Positions 1 through 5,989 of a stretch of DNA of 10,414 nucleotides are shown in pieces. A model generated the notes under the pieces. It was not told where the DNA came from, searched no databases, and worked only from the letters and a program-made list of their open reading frames with translations. A program made the translations under genes and the position numbers. This stretch comes from Bacteriovoracaceae bacterium UBA7317 (GTDB lineage: Bacteria > Bdellovibrionota > Bacteriovoracia > Bacteriovoracales > Bacteriovoracaceae), in contig DKQD01000196.1 in NCBI GenBank assembly GCA_002474345.1, forward strand, positions 1 through 10,414, in the 5' to 3' direction. How positions within the stretch are numbered: the first letter of the stretch is position 1; the number at the start of each line of letters is the position of its first letter.

Positions 1-1
1 T

Positions 2-1645
2 GATGACGGATCTCCCATTGAAAATGGAGCTTACACATTTCCTGCTTTAGCTGCAGGAGGGGAGTGCACGACAAGGTCTTATGCTCTTTTTCTTTCCCAT
101 CTTATAAATGCTTTCCATAATATTGATGGTTCAGGAGGAATTCATCACAATACCGCCGTTCTTATGTTCCACTCAGAAAGGTGTCAGGGAAGCGTCGACT
201 TTATTGGTGCAAAAATGGGATTGGGTGTATTTGTAGCGAGAGCAGGCCTTAATAAAATTGCTCTTCATCACGCCGCTAATGATGGATTTCGAAGCCTTTT
301 CTTATGCTGCATAAATGGTCCCAATCAAGGAGAGGGGTTTGTTATTGCAAGTAACGGAAGTGACAATGCTATGAAGTTGAATTGTTTTGTTGCCCGTGAA
401 CTTTTGATACCATGGCATGGCCTAAATTTAGGTGACTCTGTTTTAGAAACCAAGGGGCTAGATCCGGAGGAAGTTGTTAGTCAGGCCTTAAAAGAAATGG
501 TCCTTTGTTATTTTCAGGAAATTTTACCTGAAATGCCTTTTAGAGCAGGGGCCATAGAAAATCGCGCGCACCAAAACATGGCGGTAGGCTCAAAAATAAT
601 TCACTGTACAGACCAAAGTTTTGCAAGGGCCTCTAATTTATTCAGCGATAGGCAACCAGTTTTTGATGCCAATGAATTCGGACGTCAAGGTAAAATTATG
701 GACAGCTGGGAAAGCAAAAGGCACAACCCTCAGGAAAAAGAAACGGTTATTTTTTCACTAAAAGAAGCCAGTCAGTTTGACCTCGTTCATATTTCAACTG
801 AGTTTCACAATGGGAATCAATGCCCTTTTGCAAGCCTTTCTGGCTGGAATGAAAAGGAAAAGGAGTGGGAGGTTATTGTTTCTAAATCCCCCCTCGAGCC
901 CCATTCAAGCCACTGGTTTAAATTAAAAGAGGGTTCTAAGAAAGTTTGGCGGAAGCTTTCTCTGTCTGGTTACCCAGACGGTGGGATTTCTCGTTTAGGA
1001 CTCTATAAAAGTAGGGAAGTCAAAGACCTTCCAGAAAATGTTGTGGAAGATTTAGATAAAGAAGGTTTTTCGATTGAAGCATGTTCTTCCAAGATACCAA
1101 AAGGTGAGGAGAAAATTGTTTTAAGGCCTGAGGATATTGATCCTGAGGTAATCGATAGAAGATGGATGTGTATTAATCAAAAGTCACCCGTTGACGTTTC
1201 ATCTACTGAATATGGTGGCAAAGTTATTCAATGCACAGATGAACATTATTCACCAGCTCATCTTATTCTATCAAAGGAAAAACCTATGGGGATGGAAGAT
1301 GGCCTTGAATCAAGCCGAAGTCGTGGAAATCATAATGAGGAGGTCATTGTAGGGCTTAAAAAGAAAGCGCTTATAAAAAACTTCGAATTTGATTTTACCT
1401 ATTTTATTAATAATAGCCCACGGGAGATTGATATTTATGGTGATGTTGATGGGAATTGGGTGCCGATCGTAAAAAAAATGAGGGTGAAGGCCTGGGCCGG
1501 CAATATTTTAAGGCTTAATTGCGACTCGATTCAAACGGATAAGGTACGAATAAGGATTTTTCCAGATGGAGGAATTAACCGATTTAAGGTTTTTGGAGTG
1601 CCTGCTTTAGAAAAATCTTTGTCAGACACTTCACGGTTAATGTAA
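2..1645 (+). CDS. Serine hydrolase (class C beta-lactamase fold) fused to two allantoicase-like repeats; 5'-truncated by window edge
   Basis: The frame is open from base 2, giving 547 visible codons; the first in-frame ATG is only at 164, so the true start lies upstream. Visible residues 1-135 resemble the C-terminal half of class C beta-lactamase/PBP-type hydrolases: YTFPALAAGG, GLGVFV, HHAANDGFR at the usual KTG/HGG box, and GEGFVIASNGSDN. The SxxK and YxN motifs would lie upstream. Two allantoicase-type repeats follow. Repeat 1 (nt about 584-1006) has CTDQSFA, MDSWESKR, STEFHNGN and YPDGGISRL. Repeat 2 (nt about 1205-1597) has CTDEHYS, MEDGLESSRSR and FPDGGINRF. Allantoicase hydrolyses allantoate to ureidoglycolate and urea, but both repeats lack the usual GHDW segment and parts of the DTxxFxGN motif, so activity is uncertain. 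The hydrolase substrate is unknown. An aminotransferase gene and a single-repeat allantoicase gene follow. The domain reading is firm for the repeats and good for the hydrolase. Confidence 0.87.
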   Translation, partial: DDGSPIENGAYTFPALAAGGECTTRSYALFLSHLINAFHNIDGSGGIHHNTAVLMFHSERCQGSVDFIGAKMGLGVFVARAGLNKIALHHAANDGFRSLFLCCINGPNQGEGFVIASNGSDNAMKLNCFVARELLIPWHGLNLGDSVLETKGLDPEEVVSQALKEMVLCYFQEILPEMPFRAGAIENRAHQNMAVGSKIIHCTDQSFARASNLFSDRQPVFDANEFGRQGKIMDSWESKRHNPQEKETVIFSLKEASQFDLVHISTEFHNGNQCPFASLSGWNEKEKEWEVIVSKSPLEPHSSHWFKLKEGSKKVWRKLSLSGYPDGGISRLGLYKSREVKDLPENVVEDLDKEGFSIEACSSKIPKGEEKIVLRPEDIDPEVIDRRWMCINQKSPVDVSSTEYGGKVIQCTDEHYSPAHLILSKEKPMGMEDGLESSRSRGNHNEEVIVGLKKKALIKNFEFDFTYFINNSPREIDIYGDVDGNWVPIVKKMRVKAWAGNILRLNCDSIQTDKVRIRIFPDGGINRFKVFGVPALEKSLSDTSRLM

Positions 1646-1690
1646 CTTTTGACCAGTATTATATTTTTAATGTTCACTATTTTTCGAGGG

Positions 1691-1749
1691 AGAAAGGAAT
1701 GGAACTTTATTCTTTCTTAACCTATGAATTCGTACGGTCTTTAATTTAA
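1691..1749 (+). other. Leader region of the aminotransferase gene: imperfect hairpin and possible 16-codon ORF
   Basis: AGAAAG(g)AAT at 1691-1700 pairs with ATTCTTTCT at 1709-1717, giving a 9-bp stem with one bulged G. It is not followed by a proper T-run, so it is a poor terminator. The same stretch holds an ATG at 1699 behind the purine-rich GAGGGAGAAAGGA; it opens a 16-codon frame (MELYSFLTYEFVRSLI) that stops at 1749, 20 nt before the aminotransferase start. It may be a leader peptide or chance; no codon bias suggests attenuation by a particular amino acid. Confidence 0.2.
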
Positions 1750-1756
1750 AAAATTG

Positions 1757-1762
1757 AAGGAG
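1757..1762 (+). promoter_or_regulatory. Ribosome binding site fixing the aminotransferase start
   Basis: AAGGAG lies 6 nt upstream of the ATG at 1769. It overlaps the region just after an in-frame TTG at 1754, so the ATG at 1769, not the TTG, is the start. Confidence 0.8.
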
Positions 1763-1768
1763 ATTGAT

Positions 1769-2875
1769 ATGCCTTTGGAATTAACACCAAGAACTCTTAT
1801 GGGCCCAGGTCCGAGTGATGTTCACCCCAGAATTTTAGAAGCAGTAGGCAAGCAAACAATTGGACATTTGGATCCACAGTTTGTTGAACTAATGGAAGCG
1901 ATAAAGTCTCTTCTTAAATATACTTTTAAAACAAAAAATGAAATGACTTATACGGTTTCAGCACCAGGATCTGCCGGAATGGAAACATGCTTTGTCAATT
2001 TGGTTTCACCGGGTGATAAGGTTTTAGTTTGTATTAACGGTGTTTTTGGCAAAAGGATGTTAGAAAATGTGACGAGAATTGGTGGTGAAGCAGTTGTATT
2101 AGAGTTTCCTTGGGGTAGTGGTGTCGATCCACGAAAAGTTGAGGAAGAGTTAAAGAAAGATCCCGCGATTAAAATTGTCTCCTTTGTTCATGGAGAAACA
2201 TCAACAGGTGTTTTATCTGATGCAGAAGCTATTGGAAAAATAGCAAGAGAAAATGATTGTCTTACTATTGTGGACACCGTGACTTCCTTTGTCGGAACAC
2301 CTTTGGAAGTCGATAAGTGGGGGCTTGATGCTGTTTATACAGGTTCTCAAAAATGCCTTTCATGTATCCCTGGGTTATCACCAGTAACTTTTAGTGAAAG
2401 GGCCCTTGAAAAATTTGATCAAAGAAAAACACCGGTTCAAAGTTGGTTTTTGGACCTCTCTTTAATTAAGAATTATTGGGGGACGGGCGAAAAAAGAACT
2501 TATCACCATACAGCTCCTGTTAACTCTCTTTATGCACTTTATGAATCCCTCTTGCTCATTAAAGAAGAAGGACTTGAAAATTGTTGGGAAAGGCATTTTA
2601 AAAATCACCTCAAACTAAAAGAAGGATTAGAGAAATTAAACCTTGAGTTTTTAGTTGACGAAAAAGAGAGGACTCCTCAGCTGAATGCGATAAGAGTGCC
2701 GGAGGGGGTAGATGAAGCTAAGGTAAGGGGAAGGCTTTTAAATGAATTCAACCTTGAGATTGGAGCTGGTTTAGGCCCTTTGGCCGGTAAAATCTGGCGG
2801 ATAGGCCTTATGGGATATTCTTCAAGAAAAGACAATATTGACTTTCTTTTGGATTGTTTGAAAAAAGCACTTTAA
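1769..2875 (+). CDS. Alanine/serine-glyoxylate aminotransferase (class V, AGT1-like)
   Basis: This 368-residue PLP enzyme probably transfers an amino group from alanine or serine to glyoxylate, giving glycine. It resembles human AGXT over its whole length: MGPGPSDVHPR at 11-21, GSAGMETC near 67-74, HGETSTGVL at 141-149, PLP-contacting Asp169 in IVDTV, Schiff-base Lys195 in TGSQKCL, YHHTAPVNSLYAL from 245, and carboxylate-binding Arg344 in RIGLMGY. Ureidoglycine-glyoxylate aminotransferases (PucG) carry, as I recall, Gln in the GQFDP motif and Asn in NHHT. Here these are His33 (GHLDP) and Tyr245, which points to the ordinary amino donor rather than ureidoglycine. The ATG at 1769 is chosen over an in-frame TTG at 1754 because of the AAGGAG site 6 nt before it. 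The gene sits between two allantoicase-type genes, consistent with removing glyoxylate derived from allantoate. Confidence 0.92.
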   Translation: MPLELTPRTLMGPGPSDVHPRILEAVGKQTIGHLDPQFVELMEAIKSLLKYTFKTKNEMTYTVSAPGSAGMETCFVNLVSPGDKVLVCINGVFGKRMLENVTRIGGEAVVLEFPWGSGVDPRKVEEELKKDPAIKIVSFVHGETSTGVLSDAEAIGKIARENDCLTIVDTVTSFVGTPLEVDKWGLDAVYTGSQKCLSCIPGLSPVTFSERALEKFDQRKTPVQSWFLDLSLIKNYWGTGEKRTYHHTAPVNSLYALYESLLLIKEEGLENCWERHFKNHLKLKEGLEKLNLEFLVDEKERTPQLNAIRVPEGVDEAKVRGRLLNEFNLEIGAGLGPLAGKIWRIGLMGYSSRKDNIDFLLDCLKKAL

Positions 2876-3070
2876 ATAGGTATTTAAAACAAAAATTTTT
2901 TTAAAAGAGATATCAATGTAAGAGCTTTCTGACAAAAAATTAACTTGGAATAAAAATAGGGAGGGTGTTAGCATCAATCTTTAAGAACTGTTATTGATCT
3001 TTTTCATTGGGATTGCAAAAAAATGAATTTTTATTTGCTTAAACCTATGAACAAAAAAATGGATCTTTAA
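2876..3070 (+). other. 195-bp intergenic leader before the single-repeat allantoicase gene
   Basis: This spacer is very AT-rich. I see no clear intrinsic terminator after the aminotransferase. An imperfect hairpin lies at 3015-3038 (GCAAA and AAA pairing with TTT and TTTGC around one mismatch). A short in-frame ORF from the ATG at 3023 ends at the TAA at 3068-3070, directly against the downstream ATG. A GGGAGGG at 2959-2965 looks like a Shine-Dalgarno sequence but precedes no usable long frame. Confidence 0.3.
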
Positions 3071-3571
3071 ATGGCGTTTGGTTTTGAAAGAAAGGTGTGG
3101 ACACCTACAACAGGTTTGAGGAATCTTGCCCTTGTAAAACAGTGCGCAAAAGTGGTTTTTGCCACAGATGATTTTTTTGGGGCCAAAGAAAATCTTATAA
3201 GGCCCGAAAAACCTGTCCAAAAGGAGTCCGGTCTTGATGCTTGGGTTACCAAGAGGAGAAGAGGTCAAGGGCACGACTTTGCAATTATAAGACTTGGATC
3301 CATTGGGTTGGTTAAAGAGGTGATCGTCGATACAGCTTTTATTGATGGAATGACACCTTCTTTTATTTCTATTGATATCCAAAATAGAAAGGATGTTTCT
3401 TTAAATGAAGGGCACTGGACCGAGGTTCTTCCAATGAAACCCCTCTCATCAAACCGATCTTTTCTTTTAAGGTTAAGCGAATTATATCCGGCACTCTTTG
3501 TTCGACTCAATGTCTACCCTGATGGAGGGATTGCTAGGTTGCGTTTAATGGGAGTTGAGGCCCAAGTTTAA
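3071..3571 (+). CDS. Single-repeat allantoicase-like protein
   Basis: The 166-residue product corresponds to one allantoicase repeat; the usual enzyme has two repeats and about 330-350 residues. Its motifs are the most canonical of the three repeats in the window: VVFATDDFFGAKENL (28-42), LDAWVTKRRR (55-64, usually MDGWETRRR), GHDFAIIRLG (67-76, usually GHDW), DTAFIDG (87-93, usually DTxxFxGN) and YPDGGIARLRLMG (149-161). The family hydrolyses allantoate to ureidoglycolate and urea. Whether one repeat is active alone, forms a homo-oligomer, or pairs with the double-repeat fusion upstream is unknown. No Shine-Dalgarno sequence precedes the ATG, which directly follows an in-frame TAA (3068-3070), but the start keeps the complete repeat. 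Its 3' end overlaps the convergent malate synthase gene by 27 nt. Confidence 0.85.
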   Translation: MAFGFERKVWTPTTGLRNLALVKQCAKVVFATDDFFGAKENLIRPEKPVQKESGLDAWVTKRRRGQGHDFAIIRLGSIGLVKEVIVDTAFIDGMTPSFISIDIQNRKDVSLNEGHWTEVLPMKPLSSNRSFLLRLSELYPALFVRLNVYPDGGIARLRLMGVEAQV

Positions 3572-5752
3572 TTCTTTTTCCAAAAGCGTTACTTCTTCAG
3601 GAACTGAATACTTGTTAGGATCGCTAGCATAGGCTTTTGCCCATGGATCCCTCTCATTTCTTATGAAATCAAAAGTAAAAGGAAGAAGAAGCTCTGTTGC
3701 GAATTCACTTGGATTTGGATCAGTCATAAGTTTCGTGAGTATTTTTATACTGACTAGGTACCATTTATAAGTTTTTTTATTCCATTGAACTTGTATCTTC
3801 TTAGTTTCTGTTTCCTGGTTATAGCGGATAAAATCAATTTCCTCTTTTAGGATTTGATAGAAATCCGCTTTTGAAAAACGTTTGTGGAAAATTTCCGCCC
3901 AAACTTCCCAGCGAGACCGCTCGGTTGTTGCCAAATCATCCATAACTCTTACAAACACGTCCTTTCCGTCCCCATTTTTGAGAGTGGCCGGGAGGGCAAC
4001 GCAACCATTTCCATTTAACCAATCGACCAAATACTGGATGACCTGAAAGATATTATAACGTACCTCCTCAGGGTCATTATTTTGGATCGTGCTCGACTTA
4101 GTTATAGTTGCCGCTAATAGTTCACGGTTAAAAAGAGGGTCGTCTTTTCTTAAGTTTTCATTGTTTTTTTCTGTAACAAAGGTCCATAGATCTTTTTGTT
4201 CCTGAGGCATGGAGGGAAGAAGGACCTTAATAAGGTTTTTTAGGTCTTTTTCTTTGTTTTCCTTTTTGAGCTTGTTCCAGGCCCAACAAATGGCGATACC
4301 TGGTCTCACGAAGTCAGGGTGAGCAACCCAAAATCCATTAAGACCTCTTCTCAGCTGAATAAGAATATCTTTAATAAAACCAATCATGGCCAGTCTATAA
4401 GATTCCCTATTTCCATGTAAAGGAAGAACCCCATACATACCACCAATAGCAGCACCCCCTTTTTCTCCTACTTCTTTTGCAACTAAGTCGTGGGACGCCT
4501 TGATATGTTTAATGACGATATTAGGATCTGCTTTAACGGGGATTCTATAGAAGGGGTCTAGGCGGAATAGCCTTGCTGTTGAAGCCAAATAATCATGCCA
4601 GCCAAGAGATCCACCGGCAAAATAAGGGTAGAGTTCTTTAATGATTTCTTTAATTCTAAAGATCGCCCTTGGGTTTTCAAAAACAATAAGGACTCTTATT
4701 GTCCCTCTTTTATAGCTCGGTTGAAAATTTTGAATCATTTCTTCTGCGGTCTCAATAAGCTTTTTTAAATAGCGGGCCTCGTTCTCATTTTCCAACTTTG
4801 GAAAATAAAATGTAAGTGCTTCAGGGTTGTTCCAGCAATGAAAAAGGTGCATTCCAAAATCGAAGAGGTGAAGGGGAAGAGGGTTTTCTTTATAAATATG
4901 CCCTCCAGAAGGCAGTCCAAACCCAGGAGGTCTTTTAATCGGCTTCGCTAATTGTTCTTTCTCTATAGAGTAATGTTTTCCACTTTTCTTGTCTTGGTAT
5001 TTTAGGCTTTTATCAAAGCATTTGATTAAATTTTTACAAGCTTCAGAAAATGAATCTATATTAGGCGTTTTAGAATCTTCATCATCGGCGCCCCACTTTG
5101 GAAGGATTTTAGATTCGTTTACGAGTTTGGTAACGAGTTCATGTTCATTTTCATCTTTACGATGCCAAGAGTTCATAGCATTGATAGACATTTTCCGAGT
5201 GTCTGAAGGCCCAAACAAGGTGACATGGTGACCTTTTAAATGGGAAGGTAGTTCGAAAATAGCCGTTTCAACAGGCCTTTCGAGGGGACCAACAACTACG
5301 TTTTTTTGGGCATCCTTTTTTCCAATGATAGTTTCATATTGTTTATCCAAATAAGAAAACTTAAACTCTTTGTTTTTTTTAGACATCTGATTTGTTTGTG
5401 TATCAATAAAGTGGCGGTCTTCTTCTCTCTTTTCAAGGATTTTTCTTAGATCTTCTTTAACTTCATCATAAAGGCGGCATACAAAATAGAGGGCCTCCTC
5501 TTGCTCTAAGGGTGATTTTTTTGAAGTAAGAGGTTTCATATAAAGGCCTGGAATGCTTTTTATTTCAATCATTTCTTTTTTTAGATTTTTTAAAAGGTCA
5601 CTTGAGATATAATTTGAAAAAGATAAAACTGGTTTTTGTAAAGTATATTTAGGAGGACGTGTTTTTTTATCTTTAATATTTTCTTTATCTTTATAAGTGT
5701 TTGTATTTTCCATTTTTTTTAGTCTCTTTAAAAAGGAAAGCGTGTTTGCCAT
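3545..5752 (-). CDS. Divergent malate synthase (type A-like), 735 aa
   Basis: It probably condenses glyoxylate with acetyl-CoA to malate in the cytoplasm. The type A signature series is present in order: LFDFGMHLFH (296-305), FYFPKLE (315-321), KRGTIRVLIVFEN (348-360) with the active-site Arg region and metal ligand Glu359, GWHDYLAS (384-391) with metal ligand Asp387, GGAAIGGMYGVLP (432-444), NGFWVAHPDF (472-481), and VMDDLATTERSR (603-614) with catalytic base Asp606, which matches MEDAATAEISR. It is much longer than usual type A enzymes (about 530-550 residues). A Lys-rich N-terminal tail (1-40) and charged inserts near 195-275 and 493-540 account for part of this. Length approaches type G, but motifs do not. 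ATG at 5752 gives the longest frame; ATG at 5713 (Met14) is an alternative, and neither has a good Shine-Dalgarno site. The family call is firm; activity and start are less so. Confidence 0.85.
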   Translation of the reverse strand: MANTLSFLKRLKKMENTNTYKDKENIKDKKTRPPKYTLQKPVLSFSNYISSDLLKNLKKEMIEIKSIPGLYMKPLTSKKSPLEQEEALYFVCRLYDEVKEDLRKILEKREEDRHFIDTQTNQMSKKNKEFKFSYLDKQYETIIGKKDAQKNVVVGPLERPVETAIFELPSHLKGHHVTLFGPSDTRKMSINAMNSWHRKDENEHELVTKLVNESKILPKWGADDEDSKTPNIDSFSEACKNLIKCFDKSLKYQDKKSGKHYSIEKEQLAKPIKRPPGFGLPSGGHIYKENPLPLHLFDFGMHLFHCWNNPEALTFYFPKLENENEARYLKKLIETAEEMIQNFQPSYKRGTIRVLIVFENPRAIFRIKEIIKELYPYFAGGSLGWHDYLASTARLFRLDPFYRIPVKADPNIVIKHIKASHDLVAKEVGEKGGAAIGGMYGVLPLHGNRESYRLAMIGFIKDILIQLRRGLNGFWVAHPDFVRPGIAICWAWNKLKKENKEKDLKNLIKVLLPSMPQEQKDLWTFVTEKNNENLRKDDPLFNRELLAATITKSSTIQNNDPEEVRYNIFQVIQYLVDWLNGNGCVALPATLKNGDGKDVFVRVMDDLATTERSRWEVWAEIFHKRFSKADFYQILKEEIDFIRYNQETETKKIQVQWNKKTYKWYLVSIKILTKLMTDPNPSEFATELLLPFTFDFIRNERDPWAKAYASDPNKYSVPEEVTLLEKELNLGLNSH

Positions 5753-5872
5753 TACCGTTTAATATTCTAATTACTCATTCAATAACTAATCCAAGCAGCA
5801 AGTAGTACATAGATTTTTTACTTTTACAAGTAGGACTAAGGTTGTTTCTCAAGTCGCTTTCATTAAAAATTC

Positions 5873-5900
5873 TTGACAAGTATTGATTTCAAAGTAAAGA
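5873..5900 (+). promoter_or_regulatory. Probable sigma-70-type promoter of the second aminotransferase
   Basis: A perfect -35 hexamer TTGACA (5873-5878) is followed after 16 nt by the weak -10 hexamer TAAAGA (5895-5900). A start near 5907 would give a leader of about 80 nt. Confidence 0.5.
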
Positions 5901-5907
5901 TTTCTTC

Positions 5908-5937
5908 CCTTTAAAAAATAGAGCTTTTTTAATAAGG
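5908..5937 (+). other. Inverted repeat in the 5' leader of the second aminotransferase
   Basis: TTAAAAAA (5911-5918) and TTTTTTAA (5925-5932) are perfect complements around a 6-nt loop. With a 2-nt bulge the stem extends to CCTT (5908-5911) pairing with AAGG (5934-5937). It lies between the predicted start and the ribosome binding site, so it could fold in the mRNA leader; any regulatory role is inference. Confidence 0.35.
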
Positions 5938-5976
5938 CCCTTAACTATAAGACCGTTGCAGCGGAATAGAAAAATA

Positions 5977-5984
5977 AGAGGTGA
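5977..5984 (+). promoter_or_regulatory. Ribosome binding site fixing the second aminotransferase start
   Basis: AGAGGTGA closely matches the anti-Shine-Dalgarno complement, and its core is about 8 nt upstream of the ATG at 5990. An in-frame GTG at 5981 lies inside this site, so it is not the start. Confidence 0.75.
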
Positions 5985-5989
5985 TAAGA

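Larger units (their letters stand above)
5753..5989. promoter_or_regulatory. Divergent intergenic region between malate synthase and the second aminotransferase
   Basis: This 237-bp spacer must contain the start signals for two genes reading outward. The + strand side has a consensus TTGACA (see separate entry). On the - strand, TAGAAT (5 of 6 matches to a -10 box) lies a few bases upstream of the malate synthase ATG, without a convincing -35 box at 17 nt. No coding frame or known riboswitch is recognisable. Confidence 0.45.

Noticed and set aside
1649..1680. TTGACC as a -35 box for the first aminotransferase
   Set aside because: No acceptable -10 hexamer lies 16-18 nt downstream; TATTAT at 1657 is far too close.
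1691..1718. Hairpin as an intrinsic terminator of the fusion gene
   Set aside because: The stem is AT-rich with a bulge and lacks a following T-run, unlike the clear terminator at 7151-7190.
2883..2906. TTTAAAA/TTTTAAA complementarity after the first aminotransferase
   Set aside because: Only A/T pairs in an AT-rich spacer, expected by chance and too weak for a terminator.
2981..3510. Three reading frames on the - strand opposite the single-repeat allantoicase gene
   Set aside because: The + strand frame carries clear allantoicase motifs; the antisense frames show no recognisable motif and mirror its codon pattern.
2876..3571. Single-repeat allantoicase as a frameshifted remnant of a normal two-repeat gene
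   Set aside because: The repeat is complete from the TDDFF segment to the PDGG motif, and I saw no further allantoicase motif in the spacer upstream; downstream DNA is the convergent malate synthase gene.
4989..5231. 80-codon + strand frame inside the malate synthase gene
   Set aside because: It is antisense to a region in frame with conserved malate synthase motifs and has no family features or ribosome site.
3545..5752. Malate synthase G, suggested by the 735-residue length
   Set aside because: Motifs such as RGTIR, WVAHP and the MEDAATAEISR-like segment follow type A; the length comes from extra tail and insert sequence.
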